DNA from: Lepidonotus clava
Taxonomy: Eukaryota > Annelida > Polychaeta > Phyllodocida > Polynoidae
DNA: 64,000 nucleotides
Assembly: GCA_936440205.1 (NCBI GenBank)
Contig: OW387133.1
Coordinates: 6,290,001 to 6,354,000, forward strand
Direction: 5' to 3'
In this document: piece after piece, positions 1 to 9,209 of the stretch
How positions within the stretch are numbered: the stretch's first letter is position 1
How the letters are laid out: the number at the start of each line of letters is the position of its first letter
Notes under the pieces: model-generated
Database searches by the model: none
What the model saw: only the letters and a program-made list of their open reading frames with translations
Told to the model about the DNA's origin: nothing
Position numbers and translations under genes: made by a program

Positions 1-1
1 A

Positions 2-1357
2 GTGAGAAAAGAAACTGAGCATATAGTTTATTATGATTGTAATAATTTATATGGATTTGCTATGGTACAACCTTTACCTTACAAAAATTTTGCTTGGGTT
101 GATCCGAGTAAATATGATAGTTTTGATGTAACTAAAGTTCTTGATGATGCTCCTATAGGATATATTTTAGAGGTAACTTTAGAGTATCCTGATTATTTAC
201 ATGATTTTCATAATATGCTTCCTTTGGCTCCTGAAAAGCTTGCAGTGAATTTTTTTCAATTGTCACCATATGCTAAAAATATTTTGGAAGGTTTAGGTAA
301 ACGCTATACTAAAAGCTGTATGAAATTAATTTCAACTTTATGTCAAAAGGAAAAGTACATTGTACATTATAGGAATTTAAAATTGTATTTAAGTTTAGGT
401 TTAAAAATTTCTATAATTTTTAGGATAGTATCCTTTTCTCAATCATGTTGGATGAAACCATATATTGATTTTAATAACCAAAAGCGGAAAGAGGCTACTT
501 CAGATTTTGATAGGGAATTTTTTAAACTTATGAATAATTCTACGTTTGGCAAATGTATGGAAAATGTAAAAAGAAGAATTAAAATGGTATTAACAACAAA
601 TCAAAAGTCATGTGCCTCTATGATTAAAAAGCCTCTTTTTCATTCTTTACATATTTTTAATTCAAATTTTGTTGGGATACAGTATAAGAAAAATATAGTA
701 GAATTGAATAAACCTATTTATATTGGTTTTACAATATTAGATTTATCGAAAATGCATATGTTCAATTTTCATTATAATATCATTTTAAAAACATTTGGTT
801 TAAAATCTGTTCAGCTTCTTTATACTGATACTGATTCACTAATATATTATATAGATCATAAACATTTTTATAGATTACTTTATGATATTAGGGATTATTT
901 TGATTTTTCAAATTTAGAAACAAATAATTTATTATATTCTTTAAAAAATAGAAAAGTGTTAGGTAAATTTAAAGATGAAACAGCTGGAGTAGAAATTAAG
1001 GAATTTGTTGGTTTAAGACCTAAAATGTATTCTTTTCTGTTAAATTCAGGAAAGAATATAAAAAGAGTTAAAGGAATTAGAAGGAGTTGTGTAGACAAGC
1101 TTTTACATTCAGAATTTAAACAAGTTTTAAAAGAAGCATCTGAATCTTTTGCTACCTTTCACTGTATACGCAGTTATAAGCACGATGTGTTTACTTTAAA
1201 AGAAACAAAGTTAGCTTTATCACCTTTTGAAGATAAACGTTGGCTTTGTTCAGATGGAGTGCACTCTTTAGCATATGGAAATTATAAGTTAAGGTCTAAA
1301 AAAAGAGTAAAAGAAGAGGAAGATAAAACAATATGTAAAGTTCAAAGGAAAGCATAG
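2..1357 (+). CDS. Polinton protein-primed DNA polymerase B, C-terminal part
   Basis: This is the palm and thumb part of a type-B DNA polymerase that would copy the element by protein priming. Seen: motif A as YDCNNLYG (about residues 11-18 of the visible part), motif B as NNSTFGK (about 177-183), motif C as YTDTDSL (about 274-280) with both catalytic aspartates, and a KxY-like RPKMYS near 338. The protein-primed family usually exceeds 1,000 residues in Polintons; the exonuclease domain and N terminus lie left of the window. It opens at base 2 only because of the edge. Family assignment is secure. Confidence 0.92.
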   Translation: MRKETEHIVYYDCNNLYGFAMVQPLPYKNFAWVDPSKYDSFDVTKVLDDAPIGYILEVTLEYPDYLHDFHNMLPLAPEKLAVNFFQLSPYAKNILEGLGKRYTKSCMKLISTLCQKEKYIVHYRNLKLYLSLGLKISIIFRIVSFSQSCWMKPYIDFNNQKRKEATSDFDREFFKLMNNSTFGKCMENVKRRIKMVLTTNQKSCASMIKKPLFHSLHIFNSNFVGIQYKKNIVELNKPIYIGFTILDLSKMHMFNFHYNIILKTFGLKSVQLLYTDTDSLIYYIDHKHFYRLLYDIRDYFDFSNLETNNLLYSLKNRKVLGKFKDETAGVEIKEFVGLRPKMYSFLLNSGKNIKRVKGIRRSCVDKLLHSEFKQVLKEASESFATFHCIRSYKHDVFTLKETKLALSPFEDKRWLCSDGVHSLAYGNYKLRSKKRVKEEEDKTICKVQRKA

Positions 1358-1445
1358 GAAATATTCCTGTGATTAGTGATTTTATAGTAGGTAAATAGTA
1401 ATTTTATAGTAGTTATTAGTTTGTTTATCAAATATAGAATTAATT

Positions 1446-1817
1446 ATGGCTTCAAAGGAGGAAACAATATCACGTTATGTTTTGTCTTTTGGAAGAAAGA
1501 AAAGACTAGATTTAACAATATTTAAAGCAGAAGTATATGTACATTTCAGTGATTTGTTGAAAGATAATAAAAGTTTTACAGTAACTAAGGATGAGTTAGG
1601 TGAGTTGTTTGGGTTAAAGAGGAAAATAGCTAGAAGACTAAAGAAATTAGATCATGAGGCAAGAAAGCAGAAGAAACAGAAAAAATTAGATGATTTTTCT
1701 ACTGATGAGGACAGTGAAATAGAGGAAAAGAAGAAAAGTAAGAAACAAGCTAAAAAACAGAATACAGAGTCGGAAAAAATTGGGATTTCTAGCGAAGAAG
1801 ATATGCAAAGTATATAA
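1446..1817 (+). CDS. small charged Polinton protein, unknown function
   Basis: A 123-residue ORF between polymerase and the zinc-binding-like ORF. The N-terminal two thirds is predicted helical (for instance ELGELFGLKRKIARRLKKL near 47-66); the C terminus is a run of Lys/Glu/Asp with nuclear-localisation-like KKKSKK. No catalytic motif is visible. Small basic-acidic proteins are common in Polintons, and a DNA-binding or core role is only a guess. The start at ATGGCTTC is the first ATG in frame and follows an AT-rich 88-base spacer. Confidence 0.6.
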   Translation: MASKEETISRYVLSFGRKKRLDLTIFKAEVYVHFSDLLKDNKSFTVTKDELGELFGLKRKIARRLKKLDHEARKQKKQKKLDDFSTDEDSEIEEKKKSKKQAKKQNTESEKIGISSEEDMQSI

Positions 1818-1973
1818 GTTTTAAATGATTAGGTAGATATATTGAGCTTAATAGAAATAGTATTGCAGCAAAACTAGCTTGTGATTAGCTAAATTTTGGG
1901 ATTTAAGCAAGCCTAAAGGTGAGCATTAATGTAAGTATACATTTTATAAATATTTAAACAGAAATTTTTTAAG

Positions 1974-2696
1974 ATGGAGGTGTGTTTTTATTGTGGTAGT
2001 GAGGAAACTTTGGTTCAGGGTAAGAAGTACTGTATTTCTTGTGAAGATAGTCTTTTTAAGGAGTGCATAAGATGTCATAAGCCTTATGACCATCCTAGAT
2101 ATTTTCAATTAGACTTAAATAGATGCAATTCGTGCCAAAAGAAATATATAAAGGAAAAGGAAAAAAATTTAATAAAACAGAGTGAAAAGAAGTCTTTAAA
2201 TGAAGAAAGTGATCAAGAAAGTGATGCAACAGTGCAACTGTTTTCAAAGTTTGATGAAAGTGAAGAAGATATAACTAAGAAAGTTGATGAAGATATTCCA
2301 AAAAAGGCTAAGAGAAAGTCTAAGAAAAAGGAAATTCAAAATAATGAGGTTGATGAAGAAAGTGAAGAAGATATAACTAAGAAAAAAGCTAAGAGAAAGT
2401 ATAAGAAAAAGGAAATTCAAAATCAAAATGAGGTAAATCAGGATGAGGAAACTGTAGCTAAGAATAATGAAAATGGAGAAACTGTAGCAAAGAAAAAGAA
2501 GGTTACAGGAGGTAGAGCTAAAAAAAATATTGAAAATGCTTTTAATATGAAGAATGAAGAAACTGCATTTGTGAAGCAAAAAAATTTAAATGCTAAAAAT
2601 CAACAAAATAAGGATGCAATGGTATATGGATTAATTCCATTAATGGTTATAAGAAATGACAAAAAAGGAAAGAATTTTTTTAATATAATTCAATAA
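1974..2696 (+). CDS. Cys-rich N terminus plus Lys/Glu-rich tail, unknown Polinton protein
   Basis: A 240-residue ORF. The first 65 residues hold four CxxC-type pairs (CFYC, CISC, CIRC, CNSC), arranged like one or two zinc ribbons. The rest is low-complexity, with a repeated unit close to EESEEDITKK..AKRKYKKKEIQN (two copies near residues 87-150) and several lysine clusters. Such architecture suits a nucleic-acid-binding protein, but no known family is recognised. The start codon overlaps a TTAAGATGG copy of the spacer motif described elsewhere. Confidence 0.6.
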   Translation: MEVCFYCGSEETLVQGKKYCISCEDSLFKECIRCHKPYDHPRYFQLDLNRCNSCQKKYIKEKEKNLIKQSEKKSLNEESDQESDATVQLFSKFDESEEDITKKVDEDIPKKAKRKSKKKEIQNNEVDEESEEDITKKKAKRKYKKKEIQNQNEVNQDEETVAKNNENGETVAKKKKVTGGRAKKNIENAFNMKNEETAFVKQKNLNAKNQQNKDAMVYGLIPLMVIRNDKKGKNFFNIIQ

Positions 2697-3096
2697 GTAG
2701 TTATATTATATTATTATTATATTATATATTATATTATGAATGCAAATATATATTATATTATGAATGCACATGAAATAAATGTTTCATGTTCGTTCTTTTG
2801 TGGAGGTGTTTTGCTTCTTGGATAACCGAAGCAAAGTGTAAATATGTATAATACATGTCAATATTTATCTTTTTTATGGCGTTTATTGTATTGCTTGTGC
2901 ATATGTTTTGGAGTCCCGACTTTGCACAGCTTAGAAGATAGACGTTGTAATTTAGGGTAAATGACAGTTGAATAGTATAAATTAGTTAAGCTTAATGAAT
3001 AGTATAAATTAGTTTAGCTTGAAAATAAACAATGTATTATTATAAATAATTTTGCTTAAGATAAGATTAGAATGTAAAGGTAGATGTGTATTTAAA
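2697..3096 (+). other. AT-rich Polinton spacer before integrase
   Basis: About 400 bases without a gene. It starts with a short tandem repeat based on TTATATTATG (2,700-2,770), and near 2,968-3,025 holds two direct copies of a 29-base unit containing GAATAGTATAAATTAGTT. A TTAAGATAAGATTA stretch lies at 3,057-3,069, about 30 bases before the integrase start. It may be a promoter region; nothing else is seen. Confidence 0.4.
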
Positions 3097-4053
3097 ATGG
3101 CAATGAATCAAAGAGATAAGTTAAATGTACTTATATCTATTTATTTTAATTCTAGGCATCCTTCTTCATTTTCTTCTATTAATAAGTTATATAAAGCTGC
3201 AAAACGTGTTAATGAAAATATAACTTTAAATGATGTTAAAACTTTTTTACAAAATACAAGAACTTATACTTCTTTTAAACCAATTATAAAAATTTTTTTA
3301 AGAAGAAAAATAATAGTAAGAGGTAAAAATGATCAATGGCAATTAGATCTAATAGTTCTTCCAAAGTTGAAACAATACAATGATGGAAACATTTATATAT
3401 TAGTTGCAATAGATTGTTTTTCGAGATTTGCTTATGTAGAACCAATGAAATTAAAGACTTCTAGCACAACTAAATTAGCATTTGAAAAAATATTAAAAAG
3501 AGCTAAAGTGAAACCTAGAATAGTTCAAACAGATTTAGGTTCTGAGTTTAAGGGAATTTTTAGTCGCTTTTTAAAGCAAAATAAAATACATCAATTTTCT
3601 ACTTTTCAAGATCCCAAATGTGCCATAGTGGAAAGATTTATAAGAACTTATAAAAATAAATTATTTAGATTTTTAAAAGCAAATAAAACTAAAAGATATC
3701 TTGAGGCTTTACAACCTATTGTTTTAAGTTATAATTGTACAAAACATCGAACTTTAGGTATAAGTCCTATTGAAGTTAATAAAAATAATCAGCATGACTT
3801 ATGGTTAAAACAATATAAAGATCATCTTTATTCTAAAAGAATAGATTTAAACTTAAAAATTGGAGATAAAGTAAGATTAAGTAAATATAGAAGGACTTTT
3901 AATAGAGGATTTTTATCAAATTGGAGAAAAGAAATATTTAAAATAGCTTTTATATTAAATACAAAACCTGTAACTTATGTTTTACAGGATAAAAATAATG
4001 AATTATTACAAGGAGGAGTATATAAAGAAGAAATGTCTAAAGTAAAAGGTTGA
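3097..4053 (+). CDS. Polinton integrase (retroviral-type DDE)
   Basis: About 318 residues. It would insert the element into host DNA by DDE strand transfer. Seen: the rve core with D84 (QLDLIV), D146 (TDLGSEF) and E179 (AIVERF), spacing D-x61-D-x32-E, followed by YNCTKH. The C-terminal GDKVRLSKYRRTFNRGF..W stretch is the chromo/SH3-like part typical of Polinton integrases and of the related worm protein F54H12.3. An upstream in-frame TTG extends the frame, but the ATG at 3,097 in AAAATGGC context fits the other genes of this element better. Confidence 0.93.
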   Translation: MAMNQRDKLNVLISIYFNSRHPSSFSSINKLYKAAKRVNENITLNDVKTFLQNTRTYTSFKPIIKIFLRRKIIVRGKNDQWQLDLIVLPKLKQYNDGNIYILVAIDCFSRFAYVEPMKLKTSSTTKLAFEKILKRAKVKPRIVQTDLGSEFKGIFSRFLKQNKIHQFSTFQDPKCAIVERFIRTYKNKLFRFLKANKTKRYLEALQPIVLSYNCTKHRTLGISPIEVNKNNQHDLWLKQYKDHLYSKRIDLNLKIGDKVRLSKYRRTFNRGFLSNWRKEIFKIAFILNTKPVTYVLQDKNNELLQGGVYKEEMSKVKG

Positions 4054-4135
4054 ATATTAATTCGTGTAAGATTACAAGGAGGAGTATATAAAGAAGAAAT
4101 GTCTAAAGTAAAGGTTGAATATTAATTCGTGTAAG
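4005..4135 (+). repeat. 66-bp tandem duplication at the integrase-ATPase junction
   Basis: The segment spanning the integrase 3-prime end and the following spacer occurs twice head to tail (4,005-4,070 and 4,071-4,135). Both copies are almost identical, so the duplication is recent. Each carries GTGTAAGATTA. It does not disturb the ATPase start at 4,172. Confidence 0.85.
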
Positions 4136-4171
4136 ATTAAGGAAATATTTACAAAATTTAATCCGTGTACA

Positions 4172-4834
4172 ATGGCGTTTGAAGGTCAATTTACTATTTT
4201 TGATGCTAGATTAAAAACACCATTTTCATTAATAATAGCTGGACCAAGTAATTGTGGAAAAACTACTTTTGTTATTGATTTGTTAAAAAATGATTCAAGG
4301 ATAGTTGATAATGAATTTGATTATATTCTATGGTTTTATGGAGAAACTTTTCCACGTGATCCATATTTACAATTAAGAAATGTTCAATTTTATAATGGAT
4401 TACCAGAGTCTTTTAATAGTTTAATAGATTCTAATAAAAGAGGACTAGCAATTTTTGATGATTTAATGGCTGAATGTGGAAATAATAAGTTAGTTTCAGA
4501 ATTTTTTACCAAGCGAACACATCATGAAAATGTAAGTGTTATTTTTATTTCACAAAATTTATTTCATGATGGTAAGGAAAGAAAAAATTTTACTAAAAAT
4601 GCTACCTATTTATGTATTTTTAATTCACCATTAGACCAAACTATAGCTTATTCTCTTGCTAGAAAATTAATGCCTAAGAATCAACGCTGCTTTGTTAATA
4701 TATTTACACATGCTGTTGATAGACCGCACGGCTATTTATTTATAGATGGCCATCAACAATCACCTAAAAATGCTATGTTTCGAACAAATATGTTTGGAGA
4801 TGTTCAACATTGTTTTACTTTGAATAGAAGTTAA
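4172..4834 (+). CDS. Polinton packaging ATPase (FtsK/HerA, A32-like)
   Basis: About 220 residues. By family it would drive element DNA into a capsid. Seen: Walker A GPSNCGKTT at residues 24-32, Walker B LAIFDDL with D96-D97, and a later ISQNLF sensor-like segment around 130. Length is typical of Polinton ATPases. A frame open from an upstream TTG exists, but ATGGCG at 4,172 gives the usual N terminus just before the strand that leads to the P-loop. It sits between integrase and the virion-type ORFs, the usual neighbourhood. Confidence 0.92.
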   Translation: MAFEGQFTIFDARLKTPFSLIIAGPSNCGKTTFVIDLLKNDSRIVDNEFDYILWFYGETFPRDPYLQLRNVQFYNGLPESFNSLIDSNKRGLAIFDDLMAECGNNKLVSEFFTKRTHHENVSVIFISQNLFHDGKERKNFTKNATYLCIFNSPLDQTIAYSLARKLMPKNQRCFVNIFTHAVDRPHGYLFIDGHQQSPKNAMFRTNMFGDVQHCFTLNRS

Positions 4835-5113
4835 ATAACAAATACCATTAAGATTATGTACTTGTTGAATAGAAGTTAAATAACAAATACCATTAAGATT
4901 ATGTACTTGAAAGAAGACAAAAAAGAAAGCAATTTTATTGTTTTAGTTTGACAAAGGCATAAGAAAACAAAATTGAAATATTTATTTATTTGTGTTATTA
5001 TTATTAGTTTACAATTTATGTTTAAAAGAAATGTTTGAGTCAGATTAATTTTACACACTAAAGAAATGTCTTTAAGATTATGTACATAATAAACTTAAAT
5101 TATTTAAAGTAAA
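4835..5113 (+). promoter_or_regulatory. Polinton spacer with repeated TTAAGATTATGTAC
   Basis: The spacer between ATPase and the next ORF holds three copies of TTAAGATTATGTAC (about 4,850, 4,895 and 5,071). Two of them lie in a 45-base tandem duplication that begins in the last ATPase codons; the third is 40 bases before the next start. Similar TTAAGAT motifs occur in other spacers of the element, which suggests a shared promoter or termination signal. No experimental support is available here. Confidence 0.4.
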
Positions 5114-5470
5114 ATGGGTAGGTTAAAAAAGACAAAGAAAGAAAGCTATGCTCATAAGCATAGACATTTTCTTGTTTTAGTATGTGAGGCACATAGCAAA
5201 AAGAAGAGAAATAGAATTCTTGATTCAGCTGATGCTGAAGATATTTATGCTATTTGTGATTGTGTCTATAATGTTTTGAAAGGAAATATACCTATAAAGA
5301 AGTCACATTATCATAAGTTAAAGAAATTTAAAAAAGTTTTAAGAGAAGTGGTAAAACAAAAAATGTCTTTTAAAAAACGTAAAGAAGTTTTAAAACAGAA
5401 AGGAGGATTTTTACCACTTTTACTTCCAATTATAGCTGCATCTGTTGCAGCAGGTATAAGTAATGCATAA
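5114..5470 (+). CDS. small Polinton protein with GGFLPLLLP tail
   Basis: A 118-residue protein. The first 95 residues are basic and helical with many Lys and His. The C terminus is a hydrophobic GGFLPLLLPIIAASVAAG segment (about 97-114) that could insert in a membrane or act as an amphipathic helix. I recall proteins of this size and ending from other metazoan Polintons between ATPase and capsid genes, where they are unassigned. A minor virion or core role is inferred from position only. Confidence 0.7.
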   Translation: MGRLKKTKKESYAHKHRHFLVLVCEAHSKKKRNRILDSADAEDIYAICDCVYNVLKGNIPIKKSHYHKLKKFKKVLREVVKQKMSFKKRKEVLKQKGGFLPLLLPIIAASVAAGISNA

Positions 5471-5526
5471 TATTGATTAATTTTTGTATGATTAACAAGA
5501 ATTAACTTGAAATTAAAATTACCAAA

Positions 5527-6498
5527 ATGGCTTCTTTTAAAGAAAGTATAATAATTCCTTATGCAATGTTTAAAAGCTGTACCTTTAGTGAAGAAGTACC
5601 TAGTCATAATGAACTTTATACTTTAAAAAGGCAAAAAGATTTAATGCAGGAGCGTATGTTTAATAAAAAGCCTTATTCTGTTCATACATCATATATACCA
5701 CCTCCTGTAAAACCTGCTTTAACTAAGGATTTAAATTTAGAGGGAAGAAGAACTGAAGATGATAAAAATAATTTAAAGCCAAGTACTTTTAAAATATTAA
5801 AAGGAATTTCAGTGTCACAAAGACCAAATGCACAAAGTATTTTAGATAAAATTTTGGAAAATAATGGAACATGGAATGCTGAGGGAGAAATAAATTTACA
5901 GGGCAAAGTTATTAAAGGTTCAAATATTTTAAATATAATGAAATTTTTTTCAAAAACAAAACAATTTGAAAAGGAACCTCGAGGTGTTGATCAACTTTGG
6001 GAATTTTTACAAACAGTAAAAGTACCAAAATCTTGGTTTAAAAATAAACCTGAAAGTTTTCGAAAAAAAAAAGATGATGAATTTCTTACTCCTGCTAAAT
6101 ATCCTCTTGAAGAAACTGAAAGAGAAAAAATTATGGATACTATTAATAAATCTTTAAGTCTAAGTCAAGATGAAGAGGATAAATTAGATTTTGCTGGTCT
6201 TCCAGATCAAGATGATTTTTATACGCCTATTTCACAAGATGATTTTTATACGCCTATTTCAAAAAACCGTGCTAATATTGATATTGGTGAAATAGAAGAA
6301 AAGTTACCTTCACCTACATTTGATCAACCAGAGGTTGACATTTTTGATTCTTTAAAAAAGAAAAAGAAAAAGAAATCTATGAACAAACCATATCAAGACA
6401 GTAAGAAAACAAAAGATAGTGCAGAGGAAAGATCAAGGTTTGGAAGAAGAATTAAACATACTTCAAAATGGGATGCATGGAAACCAGCTGAAAAGTAA
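5527..6498 (+). CDS. 323-residue Polinton virion-type protein, unassigned
   Basis: A lysine-rich protein opening with MASFKESIIIPYAMFKSC. The middle has a helical block around 95-180 (KILKGI, ILDKILENNGTW, LWEFLQTVKVPKSWF). Near residues 225-245 the unit QDDFYTPIS is repeated in tandem. The C terminus has KKKKKK and ends in RRIKHTSKWDAW. No enzyme motif is visible and it does not read as a jelly roll. Proteins of this kind occupy the same slot in other animal Polintons. It may be a scaffold or core protein; the function is unknown. Confidence 0.65.
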   Translation: MASFKESIIIPYAMFKSCTFSEEVPSHNELYTLKRQKDLMQERMFNKKPYSVHTSYIPPPVKPALTKDLNLEGRRTEDDKNNLKPSTFKILKGISVSQRPNAQSILDKILENNGTWNAEGEINLQGKVIKGSNILNIMKFFSKTKQFEKEPRGVDQLWEFLQTVKVPKSWFKNKPESFRKKKDDEFLTPAKYPLEETEREKIMDTINKSLSLSQDEEDKLDFAGLPDQDDFYTPISQDDFYTPISKNRANIDIGEIEEKLPSPTFDQPEVDIFDSLKKKKKKKSMNKPYQDSKKTKDSAEERSRFGRRIKHTSKWDAWKPAEK

Positions 6499-6585
6499 AT
6501 TACTTTAAGATTAATCTTAAATCTTAAATGAATCAAATGTTAGCGTTTTTATTGTTTATAAAGTTAAAAGTATATAATAATTAAA

Positions 6586-7128
6586 ATGCAAAAATATTGT
6601 GGAGAAAATTATGCTTGTGACTATAAGCATTTTTTTGATGAAAATAATTCTCGATTTTTACAAGAGGGTTATGGATATGGAGGATATTCTTTTATTCCTC
6701 CATTTATTGGAGTTCAGAATCAAAAAGGATATGGTATAGGAAGTATTTTTTCAGCAATAGCGAAGTCAGTTTTGCGTTTAGCTAAACCTGCAGCTAAATT
6801 AATTAAACCAGCTTTAAGAATGGCAAAGCCAGCTTTAAAGAATGTTGCCAAAACAGCTAAGCGTGAAATTATGAAGAGAGGGAAAAAAGCTGGAATGACT
6901 GCTGTTAAGAAAATTATTCAGGGTCAAAGTGCTAAAGAAGTTTTGAAAAAAGAGGCAAAGAAACAGTTGGAAGAATTAACAAAAGATTCTGTGGACTATA
7001 TTTCTGACAAAATAAAGGAAAAAATATCAAATAAACAAAAAAGAAAAAATCAGTCTAGTTTTAAAGAAAATAAAAGAAAAAAGAGGAGAGTATCTTATGA
7101 TTCTGAAGAAGAAGATATATTTAGCTAA
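6586..7128 (+). CDS. Gly/Tyr start and amphipathic helices; pVI/pX-like candidate
   Basis: A 180-residue protein. After an N-terminal stretch with GYGYGGYSFIPPFIG, the segment GYGIGSIFSAIAKSVLRLAK (about 45-64) begins repeated amphipathic units of the form LAKPAAKLIKPALRMAKPAL. The rest is highly basic with KRKK clusters and an acidic SEEEDIF end. The layout resembles adenovirus-type minor virion proteins that bind membranes or condense DNA, but this is inference from composition and position beside the capsid gene. A penton protein is not otherwise recognised in the element. Confidence 0.6.
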   Translation: MQKYCGENYACDYKHFFDENNSRFLQEGYGYGGYSFIPPFIGVQNQKGYGIGSIFSAIAKSVLRLAKPAAKLIKPALRMAKPALKNVAKTAKREIMKRGKKAGMTAVKKIIQGQSAKEVLKKEAKKQLEELTKDSVDYISDKIKEKISNKQKRKNQSSFKENKRKKRRVSYDSEEEDIFS

Positions 7129-7206
7129 ATCTTCTTAAGATAAGATCTAAATCTTCTTAAGATAAGATCTAAAACTAGTTTGATAATTTAATGTATAATT
7201 TAAAAA

Positions 7207-8571
7207 ATGGCTATGCATAAAGATTCTTGTCTGTGTGTTGATTCAAGTTATGATTATTTTAATATTCCACCAACAGATGCAACATCTAGAACAAGTTTTT
7301 ATTCAAAATTATATTCAATTAGTAATGTAAGTCAAGGTGGACCTTTAGAGTTTGCATTTAAATCAAATAAAGCTGATTTTATAGACTTGTCTCAAACATT
7401 TTTACATCTTACTTTAAAAATACTAAAACCAGATGGAACTGCACCTGCAAGACCTCCAGCACAAGGAGCTCATGCAGGTGAAATTCCAAATCCGTCAAAA
7501 GTATTTCCTGTTAATTATTTGTCTGGAGCCTTATTTAAAGATGTGGAAATTTATATAAGTAATAAGTTAATAACAAGTAGTGATACTCATTATGCATACA
7601 AGGCTTATATAGAATATCTTTTAGGTTATAGACGTTCTGTTCTTGAATCTTTTGGAGAACTTTCTGGGTTTTTTTTAGATGATAAAGATTTTAATGAAGT
7701 TGAAGATTTTGATGATACTCATAATACTGGTGCAAAGAAAAGATTTCTTACAACACAATATGGTAAAAGTTTTCAACTTATTTGCAAAATTCATAATGAT
7801 CTTTTTAATCAACCTAAAAAATTTCCAGGTGATATAGATATGAAAATAAGATTGATTAGAAATGAGGAAAATTTTGCATTAATGGCACAAAGCGCTACAA
7901 GGCAATATAAAATAGAAATAGAAGATGCTGTTTTATTTGTTAAAAGAGTTACTTTAGATGATGTTTTTTTAAATGAATTAGATATGGCACGAGAAAAAAA
8001 TAAACTTATGAAATTTCCATTTAGAAGAGTTGAGTTAAAGTATTCAACTCAAGGTCCAAATAGATCGATATTGCAAGAAAATAGAATGATTTCAAATGGT
8101 GAACTTCCTAAAAGAATAATTGTGGGATTAGTTGATTCTCGTGCATGGGATGGGAGTTTAACTCATAATCCATTTAATTTTCAAAATTTTGGGGTTACAG
8201 ATATTGTTTTGCAAAGGGGGAAAGATATTTCACCTTTTTGTGAAATGTCAAAATTAGATTTCGATGAAGATAATTTCCATGAAGCATACACAGCAATGTT
8301 GTATGCAACAGGGAGATTATTTTCAAATAACCCTGTGAGTATAACGCCAGATGAATTTAAGAATGGTAATACTTTGTTCTGTTTTGATTTATCTAAAACC
8401 GCACCAAATGCAAATAGTTTTGAGTTGACTGAAAGTGGTACAATTAATGTAATTGCAACATTAAAAAATCCTGTTGCTCATGGAATAGTTATGATATTTT
8501 ATAATGAATATGATAGCATGCTTGCTTTAGGTCCTGCAAATCAGCCTGAAGTAATTTCAAGTTTACTTTAA
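7207..8571 (+). CDS. jelly-roll capsid protein, probably the major capsid (F54H12.2-like)
   Basis: A 454-residue protein expected to build the virion shell. It matches from memory the F54H12.2-type family found in worm and other animal Polintons: FPVNYLSGALFKDVEIY (about 99-115), then LGYRRSVLESFGE (about 138-150), KIHNDLFNQPKKFPGD (about 197-212) and LNELDMAREK (about 257-266). Length fits the double jelly-roll major capsid protein better than the single jelly-roll penton. It starts after a short TTAAGATAAGATCT-rich spacer and ends 7 bases before the protease gene, so the two are likely co-expressed. Confidence 0.8.
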   Translation: MAMHKDSCLCVDSSYDYFNIPPTDATSRTSFYSKLYSISNVSQGGPLEFAFKSNKADFIDLSQTFLHLTLKILKPDGTAPARPPAQGAHAGEIPNPSKVFPVNYLSGALFKDVEIYISNKLITSSDTHYAYKAYIEYLLGYRRSVLESFGELSGFFLDDKDFNEVEDFDDTHNTGAKKRFLTTQYGKSFQLICKIHNDLFNQPKKFPGDIDMKIRLIRNEENFALMAQSATRQYKIEIEDAVLFVKRVTLDDVFLNELDMAREKNKLMKFPFRRVELKYSTQGPNRSILQENRMISNGELPKRIIVGLVDSRAWDGSLTHNPFNFQNFGVTDIVLQRGKDISPFCEMSKLDFDEDNFHEAYTAMLYATGRLFSNNPVSITPDEFKNGNTLFCFDLSKTAPNANSFELTESGTINVIATLKNPVAHGIVMIFYNEYDSMLALGPANQPEVISSLL

Positions 8572-8578
8572 TGTAAAA

Positions 8579-9127
8579 ATGTACGGATATGAAATTGAAA
8601 ATATTTTGAAAAGTAATTGTGTAACTTCCAGTATTTTTAAAGGTGTGTATTCATCAAATCGATTACCATGTTTAAAAGGTATCAAATATCCTGCAGCATA
8701 TATTGTTAATACTGATGAAGATTATAAAGCTGGTGAACATTGGGTAGCATTTTTCTTAAAGTCACGCAAAGCCTTACCAGAATACTTTGATTCATATGGG
8801 TTAAAACCTTTAAAAAGATATTTTAGAATGTTTATTAAGCAAATAAATAAAACGTATAGGTATAATACACAGGCTTTGCAATCTATATTATCTAAGGTCT
8901 GTGGTGAATATACTGTATATTATGTTTTTCATAAAAGTAAGGGAAAAACTTTAAAAGAAATACTTAAAAAAATTTCTGATAATAGATTAAAAAATGATTC
9001 ACTTGTAAAGCGTTTTGTAAAAAGGCTGCAAAGAAAAAAAGTAGAAGGAAAAAATCAATGTAAAGCTGGTTATTTATGTTCTAAACATATGCAGAAAGTG
9101 TTGAAAAAAATAGTAGTCTCATTATGA
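8579..9127 (+). CDS. adenain-like cysteine protease of Polinton
   Basis: A 182-residue protein. By family it cleaves virion precursors. Seen: catalytic His54 in GEHWVAFF, Asp71 in EYFDSYG and Cys108 in KVCGEY, in the order and spacing of adenovirus protease; a preceding Gln near 101 can support the oxyanion hole. The C-terminal third is basic. It begins 7 bases after the capsid stop (TAATGTAAAAATG), suggesting one transcript for the two. Confidence 0.88.
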   Translation: MYGYEIENILKSNCVTSSIFKGVYSSNRLPCLKGIKYPAAYIVNTDEDYKAGEHWVAFFLKSRKALPEYFDSYGLKPLKRYFRMFIKQINKTYRYNTQALQSILSKVCGEYTVYYVFHKSKGKTLKEILKKISDNRLKNDSLVKRFVKRLQRKKVEGKNQCKAGYLCSKHMQKVLKKIVVSL

Positions 9128-9209
9128 GACAATACATAAGGTTATAAATTTTATTAAGATTAATGATTTATTGCATTATATATATATATATATATATATA
9201 TGTATTGAA

